64,000 bases of DNA from Bernardetia sp. MNP-M8 (GTDB taxonomy: Bacteria; Bacteroidota; Bacteroidia; Cytophagales; Bernardetiaceae), in assembly GCF_037126285.1 (NCBI RefSeq), contig NZ_CP147012.1:1674001-1738000 (forward strand), given 5' to 3'. The notes under the pieces were generated by a model. It searched no databases. It was not told where the DNA came from and saw only the letters and a list, made by a program, of their open reading frames with translations. The position numbers and the translations under genes were made by a program. Shown piece by piece: positions 8,921 to 18,900 of the stretch (its first letter is position 1; each line of letters starts with the position of its first letter).

Positions 8921-9991
8921 ATGGAAAAGAAATATTATTATCGAAATGCAATTTATGGAGGTATACTTATTTTAATGATGTTTTTGGTGTACAAATTCCG
9001 AAATACAGAAAATATAAATAACCAACAAATCTACCAAGTATATGGAGAAACACAAGGCACAACCTATACTATAAAATACTTAGCTGAAAAAGGTAATAAT
9101 TATCAGCTTGCCATTGATTCGGTTTTGGTTGCTTTTAGTCAGAGCCTTTCTACTTATATTCCTGATTCTGAGATTTCTATTTTTAATAACCTATCAACTA
9201 TTGATAGTGTGGTAGTTTTTCAGAATGAGCTTTTTTATCCCGTCTTGAAGACTAGTAAAGAAATATTTGAGCTGAGTGAAGGAGCTTTTGACCCAACTCT
9301 TGCACCTGTAATTCGTGTTTGGGGATTTGGCGAAATAGAAGAACCTGAAAAAATTCCGTCTGATAAAATTGATTCCTTATTAGAATTTGTAGGTTTTGAT
9401 AAATACATTGTTTTTGATAAAAAATCGCTCAAAAAAACTAAAAAACATATCCAACTTAATTTTAATGCCATTGCTCAAGGTTATGCAGTTGATGTAGTAG
9501 CTCTTTTCTTAGAGCAAAAAAACATCAAAAATTATATGGTAGAAATTGGTGGAGAACTCAGAGCCAATGGAAAAGGAACAGATAACACAGGATGGAAAAT
9601 AGGAATTGATAAACCCATTGAAGAAGAAAAAGACAGTCAGAATACAGAAAGAGAACTTCAAGCAATAGTTACTTTGAATAACAAATCTCTTGTAACATCA
9701 GGAAATTATCGCAAATTTTATGTTAGAGAAGGTAAAAAATATCCCCATACTATCAATCCAAAAACGGGTTATCCTGTTTCTCATAATCTTTTAAGTGCAA
9801 CTATTTTGGCTAATGATGCCATGACTGCTGATGCACTTGGTACAGCTTGTATGGTTTTGGGAAAAGATAAAGCTTTAGAAATGATAGAAAAATTAGAGAA
9901 TACAGAAGTATTTTTGATTTATGATGAAAATGGAACTACCAAAACAGCTATGAGCAATGGATTCAAAAACCATATCGAAGAGTTAAAATAA
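8921..9991 (+). CDS. apbE: FAD:protein FMN transferase ApbE
   Basis: ApbE covalently attaches FMN to Thr/Ser of exported flavoproteins such as NqrB/NqrC or RnfG. The protein has an N-terminal anchor (IYGGILILMMFLVYKF), then the family core: EGAFDPTLAPVIRVWGFG, NAIAQGYAVD, YMVEIGGELRANG, HTINPKTGYPV and MTADALGTACMVLG with its metal-binding Asp/Thr. The start at 8921 gives 356 residues and is preceded by AAAGG; a TTG at 8861 would add 20 residues but overlaps the predicted promoter. No partner flavoprotein is nearby. It probably works on the periplasmic face, anchored to the inner membrane. Confidence 0.94.
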   Translation: MEKKYYYRNAIYGGILILMMFLVYKFRNTENINNQQIYQVYGETQGTTYTIKYLAEKGNNYQLAIDSVLVAFSQSLSTYIPDSEISIFNNLSTIDSVVVFQNELFYPVLKTSKEIFELSEGAFDPTLAPVIRVWGFGEIEEPEKIPSDKIDSLLEFVGFDKYIVFDKKSLKKTKKHIQLNFNAIAQGYAVDVVALFLEQKNIKNYMVEIGGELRANGKGTDNTGWKIGIDKPIEEEKDSQNTERELQAIVTLNNKSLVTSGNYRKFYVREGKKYPHTINPKTGYPVSHNLLSATILANDAMTADALGTACMVLGKDKALEMIEKLENTEVFLIYDENGTTKTAMSNGFKNHIEELK

Positions 9992-10364
9992 AGATTAAGG
10001 TTTATTTTTTTTGTTTATCTTTAATGTTTCGTTAGAATTGAGTTTACAAACACAATTCATATAGAAAGGTAATACAGACTAGGGTCATGTTCTATTGTAA
10101 CTATATCAACAAATGAAACCTATTTTTACACTACCTTCATCATTAGAATTATTTTGAAATTACTCTAAAGATGTTCTGATTTCTCTAAAAATTACTTCAA
10201 AATAAAATCGTTTTTGTATTTTGGCTAGTAAATTGAATTACAATAGGTTATACACTTTCATAAATTTGGACAAATATAGAGTTCTGATAGTTCTCTGTCT
10301 TTTTTCTTGTTGTGTTACTAAATTTATGTTTCTAATTTTATTCTAGTCCTATAAAAAAATAATT
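9992..10364 (+). other. Intergenic region between apbE and the small secreted protein
   Basis: I find no gene in these 373 bases. Imperfect AAAGATTAA...TTTATCTTTAAT pairing just after the apbE stop may be a weak terminator. TATTTTGG near 10217 resembles but does not match a -7 element for the next gene. Confidence 0.35.
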
Positions 10365-10820
10365 ATGAAAATTTTCCTTTTTTTGTGCAGTTTGTTTGCC
10401 TTTATGGCTTTTAGTAGCTCTTCTGAAGCCTATGCTCAATGTGATGTAGATTCGTTGGCTCAAGTAAAAATAATGAAAGATTTATCTAAAAACGGATATC
10501 GTCTTTCAAAGAGCTACCGTGTTCAGCGTACTTGTAGAGGTTGTAACAACTTTAGAAATTATACTGTCATTATGACTAAAGGAAATACCTATACACTTGT
10601 AGTATTGAGTAGTGAAGGTGGCGCAGAAAATATTATTGCTAATTTTAAAGAGCTTTCAGGTGCAGTTATCGCTTCTAATTATGATGATGGCTCAAAGAAG
10701 TTTTATACTTCTATTACCTTTCAATGCAATCGTACAGCTCCTTATTATCTCAATTTTCTTCCTAAAGATTCCAAAAGCTCATGTGGAATGGCATTTTTAG
10801 CATTTAAGATAACCAAATAA
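10365..10820 (+). CDS. Small secreted protein, function unknown
   Basis: This 151-residue protein starts with a clear signal peptide (MKIFLFLCSLFAFMAF, then EAYAQ before CDVDSLAQ). The mature part holds a CRGC pair, a cysteine after the cleavage site and two later cysteines (TFQCN and SSCG), so disulfides are likely. SKNGYRLSKSYRVQ followed by alternating hydrophobic strands (YTVIMTKGNTYTLVVLS, YYLNFLPKD) suggests a small beta-sandwich domain. I do not recognise a family. It is monocistronic, followed by a strong terminator. Confidence 0.8.
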   Translation: MKIFLFLCSLFAFMAFSSSSEAYAQCDVDSLAQVKIMKDLSKNGYRLSKSYRVQRTCRGCNNFRNYTVIMTKGNTYTLVVLSSEGGAENIIANFKELSGAVIASNYDDGSKKFYTSITFQCNRTAPYYLNFLPKDSKSSCGMAFLAFKITK

Positions 10821-10850
10821 AAAAGCCTTTTTTGATTTAAACAACAAGCA

Positions 10851-10881
10851 AACCTAATTCTAAAACAGAATTAGGTTTTTT
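10851..10881 (+). terminator. Terminator after the small secreted protein
   Basis: Perfect 11-bp arms AACCTAATTCT (10851-10861) and AGAATTAGGTT (10867-10877), a 5-base loop and a T run. Confidence 0.88.
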
Positions 10882-11079
10882 GTTATATAGAATTTGAAAT
10901 TAAATGCTAAAAAAGTGAACAAAATTTATGTATTTTGCATAGTGAATAAACAATTAAAAATTACGAATATAATTCCTTGATAGTGAATAGTTTTTAAGAT
11001 GAAAAATATTATTTAATTTTCACTTCTACTAAGTATAGGTTAGCTTACAGTTTTTTGGCTGTCATAAAAAATATCAAAA

Positions 11080-11805
11080 ATGAAAAGAACGGCATTCTAT
11101 CTCGCTTTATCACTTATTCTGACAGGTTTGGTTTTTCTTGTTTTGGCTACACAAAGTTGGAATAAAGAACAAATTCGTCAGACAAAATATGAGCGTACTT
11201 TGGGTAGAGTAGTCGAAATAAAACCTCTCCCAGAAGACAAAACATACCCTGTCATTGGTTTTTATGCCTTGGATAGCCAAAAAGTAATGGTACACGCAAA
11301 ACAGGAGGCTTCTCGCTTTTCTAGTTACAATCTTGGAGAAGTAGTAGAAATTTATTATGATATTATCAATCCAGATGATACCCATATTGTTCGTTATGAG
11401 TGGTTTTGGATGAGTTTTTTGTCTATTACAGGAATTGCATTTGTGGGAGGAGGGCTTGTTTGGGGACTTATGATTTGGCTACGAGCTAACCGTCGAAATT
11501 GGCTTTTAGAAAATGGAAGTGTTTTAGAAGGTGTAATTCAGTCAGTAGTGCAAGACCCACAAATTATGCTACAAGACAAACCTGCTTTTATTATTCTCTG
11601 TGAATGGAAAAGAGATGAAAATTCAGGAGTATTACTTTTCAAGAGTGAACCTTTAGCTGCCGACCCTACTGAGCTTTTAGAAGAAAGAGAAACACTACCC
11701 ATTTATATAGATTTAGAAAACCCAGAAAATTACTGGATTGATATTTCGTTTTTGAATGAAGAAAGAGAAGAAGAAACTAGAACAGAAGAATCAGAAAATC
11801 TATAA
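11080..11805 (+). CDS. DUF3592-like membrane protein
   Basis: This 241-residue protein has one N-terminal helix (AFYLALSLILTGLVFLVLA) and a second near 110-135 (WMSFLSITGIAFVGGGLVW). Between them lies a soluble domain of the DUF3592 kind: RTLGRVVEIKPLP, YPVIGFYALDSQKV, YNLGEVVEIYYDIINPDDT. A second, more divergent copy follows the second helix (ENGSVLEGVIQSVV, LPIYIDLENPENYWID). The acidic C-terminus (NEEREEETRTEESENL) ends 10 bases before the next gene. The function of DUF3592 is not known. It leads a three-gene operon with a SWIM zinc-finger gene and a SUKH gene. Confidence 0.75.
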   Translation: MKRTAFYLALSLILTGLVFLVLATQSWNKEQIRQTKYERTLGRVVEIKPLPEDKTYPVIGFYALDSQKVMVHAKQEASRFSSYNLGEVVEIYYDIINPDDTHIVRYEWFWMSFLSITGIAFVGGGLVWGLMIWLRANRRNWLLENGSVLEGVIQSVVQDPQIMLQDKPAFIILCEWKRDENSGVLLFKSEPLAADPTELLEERETLPIYIDLENPENYWIDISFLNEEREEETRTEESENL

Positions 11806-11815
11806 GAATAATTCT

Positions 11816-12229
11816 ATGAAAATAACCGATTTTGAAAAACATATCGAAACTCGTTTTTTAGACAGAGGATTTTATATCTATGAACAAGATTATATTCAAG
11901 AGATAGATACCATTGGATTAGGAGAATTTTTTGCCATTGTTTTGGGAACAACTTATTACAAAGTTTATGTTCAGATTGAAGAAGAAACTATCATTGCATG
12001 GAATTGTACATGTCCGTATGATGGAAATAACTGCAAACATGTAGTAGCTGTTTTGTATTATATACATGATTCTAAAATGTGGCTAGAATTACCTAAAAAC
12101 ACAGTTTTAGATAAAATAGAGTCTGTTTTTGATAAACTTTCAAAAGAAGAAATTAAAAAATTTCTCTTTACTTATTTTAAAAGAAATGATGAAATGAGAG
12201 AGGATTTTTTACATAGATTTAGGAAGTAA
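11816..12229 (+). CDS. SWIM zinc-finger protein
   Basis: The 138-residue product carries a SWIM motif, CTCPYDGNNCKH (CxCxnCxH), at about residues 62-75 after a short beta-rich lead (YKVYVQIEEETIIAWN). SWIM domains bind zinc and usually contact DNA or partner proteins. Many bacterial cases are the N-terminal part of large SWI2/SNF2 helicases, but here the protein is free-standing and ends in a helical region (LSKEEIKKFLFTYFKRND). The frame can be extended back to 11756, but that would overlap the upstream gene by 50 bases; ATG 11816 gives a 10-base gap and is preferred. It sits second in a three-gene operon. Confidence 0.8.
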   Translation: MKITDFEKHIETRFLDRGFYIYEQDYIQEIDTIGLGEFFAIVLGTTYYKVYVQIEEETIIAWNCTCPYDGNNCKHVVAVLYYIHDSKMWLELPKNTVLDKIESVFDKLSKEEIKKFLFTYFKRNDEMREDFLHRFRK

Positions 12230-12245
12230 TAAAACTAAGGAAATT

Positions 12246-12962
12246 ATGTTAATACCAACAAACACAGTAAGTTTTTTTAAATGGGTAAAGAAAAGAAGTG
12301 AACACTATTGGAGTAAAGAATATCAAGATTCTATTGCTTCTAAAGATGAAATATATAAGTGTGAAAAGTGGATTATTGGTGCAAAATGGGTCGGACTAAC
12401 CGAATCCCAAATTGAAGAAGTTGAGAAAAAATATCAAGTAACTTTTACTGACAAACATAAAGCATTTTTACAAATTCTTCACTCTATAGACAGAAAAGAG
12501 GTTAATGAGTATTTAGAAGAAGACCCTTTCTTTTATAACTGGATAAGAGATGAAGAAGAAATTAGATATAGACTGAATTGGGCATTTGAACAAATATTAT
12601 TTGATATTTTAAATCCTAGATGTAATTTTTGGCTAAAGTCGTGGGGACAAAAACCAAAGTCAGAACAAGAAAAAGAACATATTTTTAAAGAACAGTTTGC
12701 AAAATCGCCTCAACTTCTTCCTATTAAATCTCATAGATTTATAGTGAATGACCATCAAAATACAATTTTATCTATTTGGGGAAGTGATACAATCATTTAT
12801 GGTCAGAATTTCAGACATTATTTATTGAATGAAATAAGTGAACATTTGAATTTATCAACAGAAGAGAGAAAAGAAGTTGATGCATTAAATGCAAAGGAAT
12901 ACAAAAGTATAGAATATCAAAAAATCCCTTTTTGGAGAGAAATAATTAGTTCTAACTCTTGA
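12246..12962 (+). CDS. SUKH (SMI1/KNR4) domain protein
   Basis: This 238-residue protein has the SUKH signature near residues 50-85: WVGLTESQIEEVEKKYQV, followed by KHKAFLQILHSID. Further conserved-looking points are FYNWIRDEEEI and a C-terminal FIVNDHQNTILSIWGSDTIIYG, typical of the SUKH strand region. SUKH proteins are often immunity proteins to polymorphic or contact-dependent toxins, but many are housekeeping. No toxin gene lies next to it. It is third in the operon with DUF3592 and SWIM genes (16-base gap). An immunity role is inference. Confidence 0.8.
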   Translation: MLIPTNTVSFFKWVKKRSEHYWSKEYQDSIASKDEIYKCEKWIIGAKWVGLTESQIEEVEKKYQVTFTDKHKAFLQILHSIDRKEVNEYLEEDPFFYNWIRDEEEIRYRLNWAFEQILFDILNPRCNFWLKSWGQKPKSEQEKEHIFKEQFAKSPQLLPIKSHRFIVNDHQNTILSIWGSDTIIYGQNFRHYLLNEISEHLNLSTEERKEVDALNAKEYKSIEYQKIPFWREIISSNS

Positions 12963-12983
12963 AAAAACTATCTTATTTAAAAG

Positions 12984-13020
12984 AATACAAACTCTATATT
13001 TATATAATAGAGTTTGTATT
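12984..13020. terminator. Bidirectional terminator, SUKH gene / nadE
   Basis: Perfect 14-bp arms AATACAAACTCTAT (12984-12997) and ATAGAGTTTGTATT (13007-13020) between converging genes. AT-rich flanks supply weak T runs on both strands. Confidence 0.8.
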
Positions 13021-13035
13021 TTATTATAAGAGAAA

Positions 13036-15054
13036 TCAATTATTGCCAAGTTGTTCCAATTCATATTCAAAACCACTAGATAAAATAGGGAAACGACACC
13101 ACGTTTTTGGATCAAGATTTTTATCATCTAAATGGAAAGAAGGCGCATAACGTTCTCGCTTCCATTGGTTTCTACTCCAAAGTCTGAAAAATTTGATTGT
13201 CCATTCTTTGAGTTGCTTTTCGTTGTATTGCTTGAAAGTTAGTTTTAATAACTTCAAGCAATCAGCAGGTGATTTTTTATCTCTGATGGCAGCTTCTTCA
13301 ATAGCATCTAGCAAATCATAAGGCATCAAATCATCTTCATCTGTTTGTTTATTTTCTAAAGGTCGAAGTTCGGCAGTCGGTTGTTGCTGATTGATAAATT
13401 TTAGAGCTTCAATTTTGAAATAAGACGATTCAGAATCATTAATCCAAGTCAAAACTCCTTTTATTTCTAACCATTTTAACCAATTTCTCAAAAAATGTTT
13501 ATCTATTCCTGCAATGGGGCTAAGTCCTCCACTTGTGTCTCCGTCCATTGTTGCATAACCTACAGCAGCTTCCGAACGATTACTTGTAGAAAGCAAAAGA
13601 GCATTATAAATATTTGCAATCATCCAAACAGAAGGCGCACGAACCCTAGCTTGAATATTTTGTAGCGCAATATCATCAGTTTGCCAAGTGAGTTTTCTAT
13701 CCAAACCCTGCTCAATAATTTTGTGATATTCTTTCACAACCTCGTTAATATTAAATGTATAATGAGTTGCATTTAGTGCTTCTGCTAACTTATCTGCTGC
13801 ATTTTCAGTTGTGTTTGAGCTGTTTTCGGTGGGTTGATAAGCTGTAAGTAATAATTTTTTAGCAACTTCATCAACTGTACTTAAATTTTGAATAGCTGAA
13901 ATATAATAAAGTTTTTTCTTAAACTCTTCTAACCCAATATTTTCAACACCTAATTTTATCAATAAATATACGCAACAAGCTACGGCTGCCGAATCTGCTC
14001 CACCCGAAAGAGAAACTACAAAACCATTCGAACGACTTTTTCGAAGATAATCAAAGAGTCCTAAGGCTAAAGCTCGTGTAAACTCTTCTTCTTGAATAGA
14101 ATCACTATATTCCCATTTTGATTCACTTGGGTCATACGGTTCAGGTTCTACATTTGGAAAATTGTATGGAATTATTATTTTATTATCTTGAGTAGAAGGC
14201 AAATCAAAATTCATACTCGCCTGAGATTGTGCAATTCGGTTGGCATTAATATCAATAACAGCATCAGTAACAAGTACATCATGAAAACTCAAACGCTGAC
14301 CAATATTTGCTATTTCTCCTGCTGAGGCTATAATTGTCCCTCCATCATAAATCGCTCTTCCTGCTTCATTTCCTAAGAGATTTGCATACAAATATGCCAC
14401 CCCAAAAGCACGAGAACCTTCCAAAACAAAGCGTTTACGTACATTTATTTTATTGAAAGCAAAATGAGAAGCAGAAGGATTCATAATTACATCAATTCCA
14501 TAATTAGATAAAACACGTCCAGGGCGATGAGCTACCCACGCATCTTCACAAATTTCAAAACCAATTTTTATTCCTCCAATATCAAAATAAATATCTCCAA
14601 AAAGATAATTTTCCGTTTCTTTTGTTTCTAGGTTTTGAATAGACAGATTTATATGTTTATCAGCGACCCAAGGTGTAAACCAACGAGGTTCATAATGAAT
14701 TCCATTTCCAGCCAAAAAACGTTTAGCTACAAAACCTGCAATTTTTCCATCTACCAAAAGCGCACAGGCATTGAAAGTTCGGTTTTGATACATCATGGGA
14801 AGTCCCAAACAAGTAATAATTCCCTTTGTGTGGGGCAAAACTTCATACAAAACTCGTATAGACTGCTCCAAAACATTAGGCGAATAAAACATGTCTTCAC
14901 AGCCATATCCAGAAATACACAGTTCGGGCAAACATAGAACGCTTACATTTCGTGCTTTTGCCTCATGAATGGCTTGCAGAATATTTCTTTTATTGCGCTC
15001 CCAGTGCATTGGAGTTTGGTTCAAAACAGCACAAGCTACTTTTAGTAATTTCAT
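13036..15054 (-). CDS. nadE: Glutamine-dependent NAD+ synthase
   Basis: NadE converts deamido-NAD to NAD+ using ATP and glutamine. The 672 residues have an N-terminal nitrilase-type glutaminase domain with the Glu-Lys-Cys triad visible (LPELCISGYG; AKRFLAG; FEICEDAWVAHRPG). The C-terminal synthetase domain has the PP-loop SGGADSA near residue 350, then NIQARVRAPSVWMIANIYNA and LLSTSNRSEAAVGYATMDGDTSGG. The length fits the eukaryote/Bacteroidota-like glutamine-dependent class. It is monocistronic and converges on the SUKH operon. Confidence 0.97.
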   Translation of the reverse strand: MKLLKVACAVLNQTPMHWERNKRNILQAIHEAKARNVSVLCLPELCISGYGCEDMFYSPNVLEQSIRVLYEVLPHTKGIITCLGLPMMYQNRTFNACALLVDGKIAGFVAKRFLAGNGIHYEPRWFTPWVADKHINLSIQNLETKETENYLFGDIYFDIGGIKIGFEICEDAWVAHRPGRVLSNYGIDVIMNPSASHFAFNKINVRKRFVLEGSRAFGVAYLYANLLGNEAGRAIYDGGTIIASAGEIANIGQRLSFHDVLVTDAVIDINANRIAQSQASMNFDLPSTQDNKIIIPYNFPNVEPEPYDPSESKWEYSDSIQEEEFTRALALGLFDYLRKSRSNGFVVSLSGGADSAAVACCVYLLIKLGVENIGLEEFKKKLYYISAIQNLSTVDEVAKKLLLTAYQPTENSSNTTENAADKLAEALNATHYTFNINEVVKEYHKIIEQGLDRKLTWQTDDIALQNIQARVRAPSVWMIANIYNALLLSTSNRSEAAVGYATMDGDTSGGLSPIAGIDKHFLRNWLKWLEIKGVLTWINDSESSYFKIEALKFINQQQPTAELRPLENKQTDEDDLMPYDLLDAIEEAAIRDKKSPADCLKLLKLTFKQYNEKQLKEWTIKFFRLWSRNQWKRERYAPSFHLDDKNLDPKTWCRFPILSSGFEYELEQLGNN

Positions 15055-15273
15055 AAATGGAAATATGTTACTTTATATTTACTTGGTTCAAGCAACAATA
15101 CTAGTTGAAACAATTAAATATAAGTTAGGTTAGTGTCAAAAATACAATTTCTATTAATTTGATTAACGGAATTTATTAGAAATAGTTTTAGATAGTGAAG
15201 CATAACAATCAATTTAATATCATTTACATGAATTTTATCACTAGTTTCAACAGCCTTTTTCAATAAAATATAA

Positions 15274-15305
15274 AAAAGCCTTCTAATTTTTCAATTAAAA
15301 GGCTT
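15274..15305 (-). terminator. Terminator after the 15.3-15.8 kb lipoprotein gene
   Basis: On the leftward transcript AAGCCTT...TAATT pairs with AATTA...AAGGCTT and is followed by six T. It lies about 30 bases past the lipoprotein stop. Confidence 0.8.
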
Positions 15306-15333
15306 GTCGTAGAAAGTAATTACTTACAAAACA

Positions 15334-15828
15334 CTATTTTTCTTCATCTATAACATCTCTTCGCACCCAATAACCATCATTTTCTATCCATTCATAACGT
15401 GGCTCATTTCCTACTTTTTGTAAAAACTTATCTGTAACTACAAACTCTCCTTTTTTCCATGTAATTTGAAAATCTACAATTACACTATCTTTTGAAGTAG
15501 TCATCAAAACAGGCATATAACCTACAGTAGGAGATACTTTTTTAAATCTTGGACGCAATACCTTTTGTATTTGTGGATAGCGATAAGGCAATCTACTATT
15601 CATAAGAGGATCTTCAATCTCCATAGCTATTTTACCATCTTTAAGTAAAGAATCTTCATAATATCTATTGATTACTTTTCCCATAGTGGTAGTATCATTC
15701 CAGTTAGCAGCTAGAGTTTCAATTTCTTCGTTTTGTTCACTTTCAGAATCTTTATTTTCTGTAGAACTTGTACAAGAATAAAAAGTAATTACAACAATTA
15801 CAAATAACAAAGAAGATAAATAACGCAT
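15334..15828 (-). CDS. Lipoprotein, function unknown
   Basis: The product is about 164 residues with a lipoprotein signal (MRYLSSLLFVIVVITFYSC, Cys at about 19) followed by an acidic linker (STENKDSESEQNEEIE). A 10-residue-longer start at 15858 is possible, but the ATG at 15828 gives a normal signal sequence. The mature domain has no family I recognise; it contains NRYYEDSLLKDGKIAMEI, a VGYMPVLMTT strand and a C-terminal RYEWIENDGYWVRRD. It is probably anchored in the outer or inner membrane. It has its own terminator and lies just downstream of the large repeat lipoprotein gene. Confidence 0.75.
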   Translation of the reverse strand: MRYLSSLLFVIVVITFYSCTSSTENKDSESEQNEEIETLAANWNDTTTMGKVINRYYEDSLLKDGKIAMEIEDPLMNSRLPYRYPQIQKVLRPRFKKVSPTVGYMPVLMTTSKDSVIVDFQITWKKGEFVVTDKFLQKVGNEPRYEWIENDGYWVRRDVIDEEK

Positions 15829-15881
15829 AAAATTTTTAATTAATAATTTGATTAGCATTAATTTTTATAAAATAATTTGAC

Positions 15882-15919
15882 AAAAAAGAAAGGCTAAGGT
15901 TGCCCTTAGCCTTCTTTTT
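15882..15919 (-). terminator. Terminator after the large repeat lipoprotein gene
   Basis: Arms GGCTAAGG and CCTTAGCC around a short loop, flanked by complementary AAAAAGAA/TTCTTTTT, giving a long stem about 50 bases past the stop at 15967. It works on either strand. Confidence 0.85.
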
Positions 15920-15966
15920 ATATATAAAGGATTCAAATATGAATCATTAAAGCCGTTAGACTAAAA

Positions 15967-18900
15967 TTATTCTAATTCGATACCAGTACCGTAGTTTACG
16001 TCACGGATATAAGTCATACCAGAATACACGTCAAAGCTACTAGCTCCACCGATAGTTCTGAAACGCTCACCCATTGCATTGTAGTAAGGATCATTACCAT
16101 TATACAAGAATGAAGTAACTGTAACACCATTAACCGTTACTGCAGTAGTAGGGAAAGAACCTGGTGTATAAGTTAAGCCATCAATCATTGCACTTGGATT
16201 CAATGTAGCAGTACCAGTTCCACCAGTAGTAGCATCTTGATCACCAAATGTTACATTGAAAGTAGGAGGAGTAATATATGTTCCAGTAATTTCAGGAACA
16301 GTACCAGCAATTGCAGTAAAGAACGCAGTTGCATCAGTAGTTGGGTTAGTACCTAACCAGTACTTGAAGCCAGCTGCATATGTAGAAGCATCTGCTGCAT
16401 AAGGTGTAAGGTAAGTACCATTACGACTGTTAGCAGAAGCAGTAAACTCATTTTCTAAACGAGCTACGCTAATAGCAACGTTTACTGGGTTAGTAGCTAA
16501 ATCAGCAGCAGAGAATGGCAATGCACCTGTATAAGATAATGAAGTATTAGTAATCTCACCAGCTTCGTTAAAAGTAAGGTTGTTACGAATAGCACCATTA
16601 ATAGCTGTATTGATAGCAGCTAAATCTTCAGCAGACTGATTTCCACCAGAAAGTCTGAATTCAGGACGAACTGCATAACCAGAACCTGGAGTATCAAAAG
16701 TGATAGTCAAGTTAGTTGCATTAAGAGAAGCAGAAGCATTTGCATTTGCACCACCGTCAGCAGATTGAGCATACTCAGCTAAAGCAGTTCCTTTGTTACC
16801 GTCAAGGTCAGCAGGAATTACCCAGAAGTTGTATGCAGCAGGAGCAGGATTAGTATAACCAATACCTTGGTTTACAATGAACAAACCTACTAAGCTGTTA
16901 CCAGAGTTATCAAAGATTGGGTAACCCCAAGCATTAACACCACCACCAGCAGTTGGATTTTCAAATACTACGATGAAATCACTGTTATCTGCGTAGTCAG
17001 CAGGAGCTACAGCAACACCATTTCCATCAACGATAGTACCAGAACCATCATTAAGCGTAGTCAAGTAATCAAAAGATTCACCAGCAGCTGTTACAGTTGA
17101 CTGATACACATCATTTGTAGTACCGTAGTTAGTAAGGATATAGCTATCAATACTTCCACCTTGAGTAAAGCCTTCAGCAGAAACACCTACAGCATCAGGG
17201 TTAGCATTAATATTAATAGTACCATTTATTTCTGTACCAACAGCTCCCCATCCAGAAGTAGCTCCTTGTATTTCAATACCTGTAATAACTCCATTAGTAA
17301 CAGTAGCAACAAAAGTTGGAAGAGTTGCACCAGCAGGAGCAGTTAATCCTGTAGCTGTAATACTAGGTACAAATGTATAATTAGTACCTCCATTAAATGA
17401 AATATCTCCACCTGGACCTGTAAGGTTTCTTGCACCTGCACCACCATTATTCCAATTTAATGCACCAGCAGCATCTACTATAAATAGTTCATCACCAGCA
17501 GCAGCAGGAGATACGTTACCATTTTCACCATAATTAAATGTAATATTAAGGCTTGTATCATCATATCCGTCACCACCACCTGTTAATTGAACTTCTGTAA
17601 CAGTACCTACAGTTTCATCAACAATAGCAGTAGCAGTAGCTAAAGAACCACCTGTTGGAATAATATTGTTGTTGAATACAACACCAGGAGCAACACCTGT
17701 ATATGCACCTACACCTGTAACTGGAGTACCAGGAGCAACTGAAGGAGTCATTCCAAATCCACCGTTCATGATACGGATATAAGTAATTTGAGAGCTAGGA
17801 GCAGCTACAGAACCAGTACCATTAGCAACTGGAACACCACCTACACGACCTGTATACGACTTACGAGTAAATGTAACAGCAGGAGCAGCAGCATAACCTG
17901 ATCCACCACTTGTTACAGTAACACTACCTACCATTTTCAAGCCTCTGTCTCTTGCATCAGCAGCATCACCAGTAGCAGTTGCAGGAATATCTACCAAAGT
18001 AGCTGTACCAGTAGCAGTAACACCACTTGCAGAAGTTCCGATAGTTACAGTAGGAGCTTCATAATAATAACCTCCATCACTTACAGAAATAGCAGAAACT
18101 CTATCACCACCTGCAATACTAGCAGTAGCAGTAGCGTCAGTAGTAACGAAGTCAAAGTTTACAGTAGAGTAAACAGCAGCTAAGTCTGATTCTCCTGTAA
18201 AGAAAGGAGTTGGAGTTTGGTTTCCACCCATCTCAGTATTCTGAGTGTAAAGGAAACGTTTAGTACCTGTACCAAAATCACCGTCAGTAGAACCTGTTTG
18301 AGTGATACCGTTACCAAATACGTAAGTACGATTTGCAGCGAAATCATCAAACTTCATCTTAATTGGAAGACCAGATGCAGTACCTGGTACATTAACACTA
18401 TAGAAACCACCTTGAGTAGCTCCATCAGTTACATCAACACCACTATCATCTGTCAAATCAGTAAGAACAGTAGTACCAGTAGTAGAAACAGCATTCTCAT
18501 AAGCGATACGTCTTACGATACCTGACTTAGTAATATTTCCATTGATGTTAGTACCTTCGTCAGTACCGTTCATTGGATTAACGTATTTTGCCATAAAAGC
18601 AGCGTTTACGTCAATGAAAGCACGTACTTTAACGCCGTCTGGAGCTGGCTCTTCAAAGTTATTACCGAAAGTAATATCTGTTTCAGCAAAAGCAAATCCT
18701 TTGATTTCAGCAAGTTCAGGAGTACCAGCTGGAGGATTAAGAGGGTTTTCAAATACAGGAATAACATTACTTACAGCAACGTGTGCGCCATTAGCAACAC
18801 CACCATCTGGAGTAAGGTTAGCTGTATAGTTTACAGTACCATAGTTATCAGATACGATACTTACAGTAACTTCACCACTGTAAAGTTCGAATGAAGCAAC

